Shown piece by piece: positions 63,542 to 64,000 of a DNA stretch of 64,000 bases (the stretch's first letter is position 1; each line of letters opens with the position of its first letter). The stretch is from Morganella sibonii. GTDB lineage: Bacteria; Pseudomonadota; Gammaproteobacteria; Enterobacterales; Enterobacteriaceae. The notes below the pieces were generated by a model. That model did no database searches. It was not told the DNA's origin and was given only the letters and a program-made list of their open reading frames with translations. Where the stretch lies: the NCBI RefSeq assembly GCF_040560245.1, contig NZ_JAKMWP010000010.1; one strand, 5' to 3'. Both the position numbers and the translations under genes were made by a program.

Positions 63542-64000
63542 GATTTATTCCTGTTTATTGTCCGATAAGTTCATAAAAACCAGAGATAGCACTATAGCAA
63601 GTAATAAAAATGAATAAAGACAACGGACAGGAATGAAAATACTACAAAATGTTTACGTATTGACAATATATTCATAAAAACCAATTAGGAATTATCTTCT
63701 TTTAATCCGGCACAAAACAATTTCCGTCTGTTTTACAGAGATAAATATTACAGATTTAAAAAAAGACAAAATACATCAAATTGTTTGTAATTATCACCAA
63801 AGGTTTCTCCTTAGTCAAATATTGATGTGTTAGCCTGATCGGCAGTACATAACTCATTAATTTTCAAAAGGATAATATTTTATCCTGCCTTATGCCAACT
63901 GCTCGCGTTGCGTTCATTCGTGTTTTTTACATCCGCTGAAAACACACAGGGGTTAAAATGAAACATTACACTGTTTTATTTCATATTAAATAATTTATAC
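63542..64000. other. AT-rich region upstream of the recombinase, possible invertible element
   Basis: No gene of credible size. Contains a direct repeat TTCATAAAAACCA (about 63570 and 63671), a hairpin AGGATAA-TATT-TTATCCT (63869-63886) and imperfect arms AATACATCAAA (63770-63780) and ATTGATGTGTT (63821-63831). A short frame at 63958 (MKHYTVLFHIK) follows AGGGG but is only 11 codons. I cannot define recombination arms with confidence. Confidence 0.45.

Overview
The window looks like chromosomal DNA of an enteric gammaproteobacterium of the Morganellaceae, most probably Morganella morganii or a close relative. The strongest clue is a PLP-dependent histidine decarboxylase (catalytic Lys233 counted with Met1) embedded in the hdcT1-hdc-hdcT2-hisRS arrangement known from histamine-forming Morganella. 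Enteric-type gntR-gntK-gntU, pgtP/pgtCBA, bax, ynaI, yhdN and a trimeric porin agree with this. I saw no rRNA, tRNA, IS element, prophage or CRISPR array.

Layout. 1-2351 (-): an RND efflux pump (permease cut by the window edge, plus adaptor), divergent from soxR (2501, +) with a textbook SoxR box between them. 3048-8400 (+): a YnaI-type MscS channel, a MerR regulator, a trans-sulfuration-type PLP enzyme with a YihN-like MFS transporter behind a MerR-type 19-bp-spacer promoter, and a Sel1-repeat protein. 8456-14995 (-): a TonB receptor plus a BtuCD-type ABC importer, a ModD (NadC-like) protein and a methyltransferase; ModE-like boxes precede both transcription units, suggesting outer-membrane-assisted molybdate or tungstate acquisition. 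15195-18237 (+): gluconate regulator, kinase and permease with tandem GntR operators. 18407-20615: a soluble CZB chemoreceptor and a SLOG-fold plus phosphoribosyltransferase pair. 20800-25179: a YegU/YegV/YegW-like nucleoside-type catabolic unit with an NCS1 permease and three tandem 11-bp repeats.

25250-33051 is the histamine locus: hdcT1, hdc, hdcT2 and a second, apparently catalytic HisRS run leftward from a region with a perfect FNR box. Divergent from it lies the most novel gene of the window. It is a 633-residue fusion of a complete REP-associated (Y1/HUH) tyrosine-transposase domain, whose HUH histidines are gone, to a complete HisRS-like domain that keeps the amino-acid pocket but has lost the catalytic arginines. 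I propose it is a domesticated-transposase histidine sensor controlling the decarboxylase operon.

33096-37832 (-): a three-gene MBOAT/DUF459/SGNH acyl-transfer operon beside the Bax glucosaminidase (peptidoglycan or glycan O-acetylation and turnover). 38131-43021 (-): a chaperone-usher fimbrial operon. 43719-44814: small genes (unknown, RecX-like, YhdN-like). 45961-53327 (+): a giant autotransporter of about 2,455 residues, interrupted by an apparent single-base deletion and preceded by an rrn P1-like promoter. 53439-59865: the phosphoglycerate transporter pgtP and its divergent sensing system pgtC-pgtB-pgtA. 60266-64000: a general porin, a nucleoside hydrolase and a FimB/MrpI-type recombinase at the edge.
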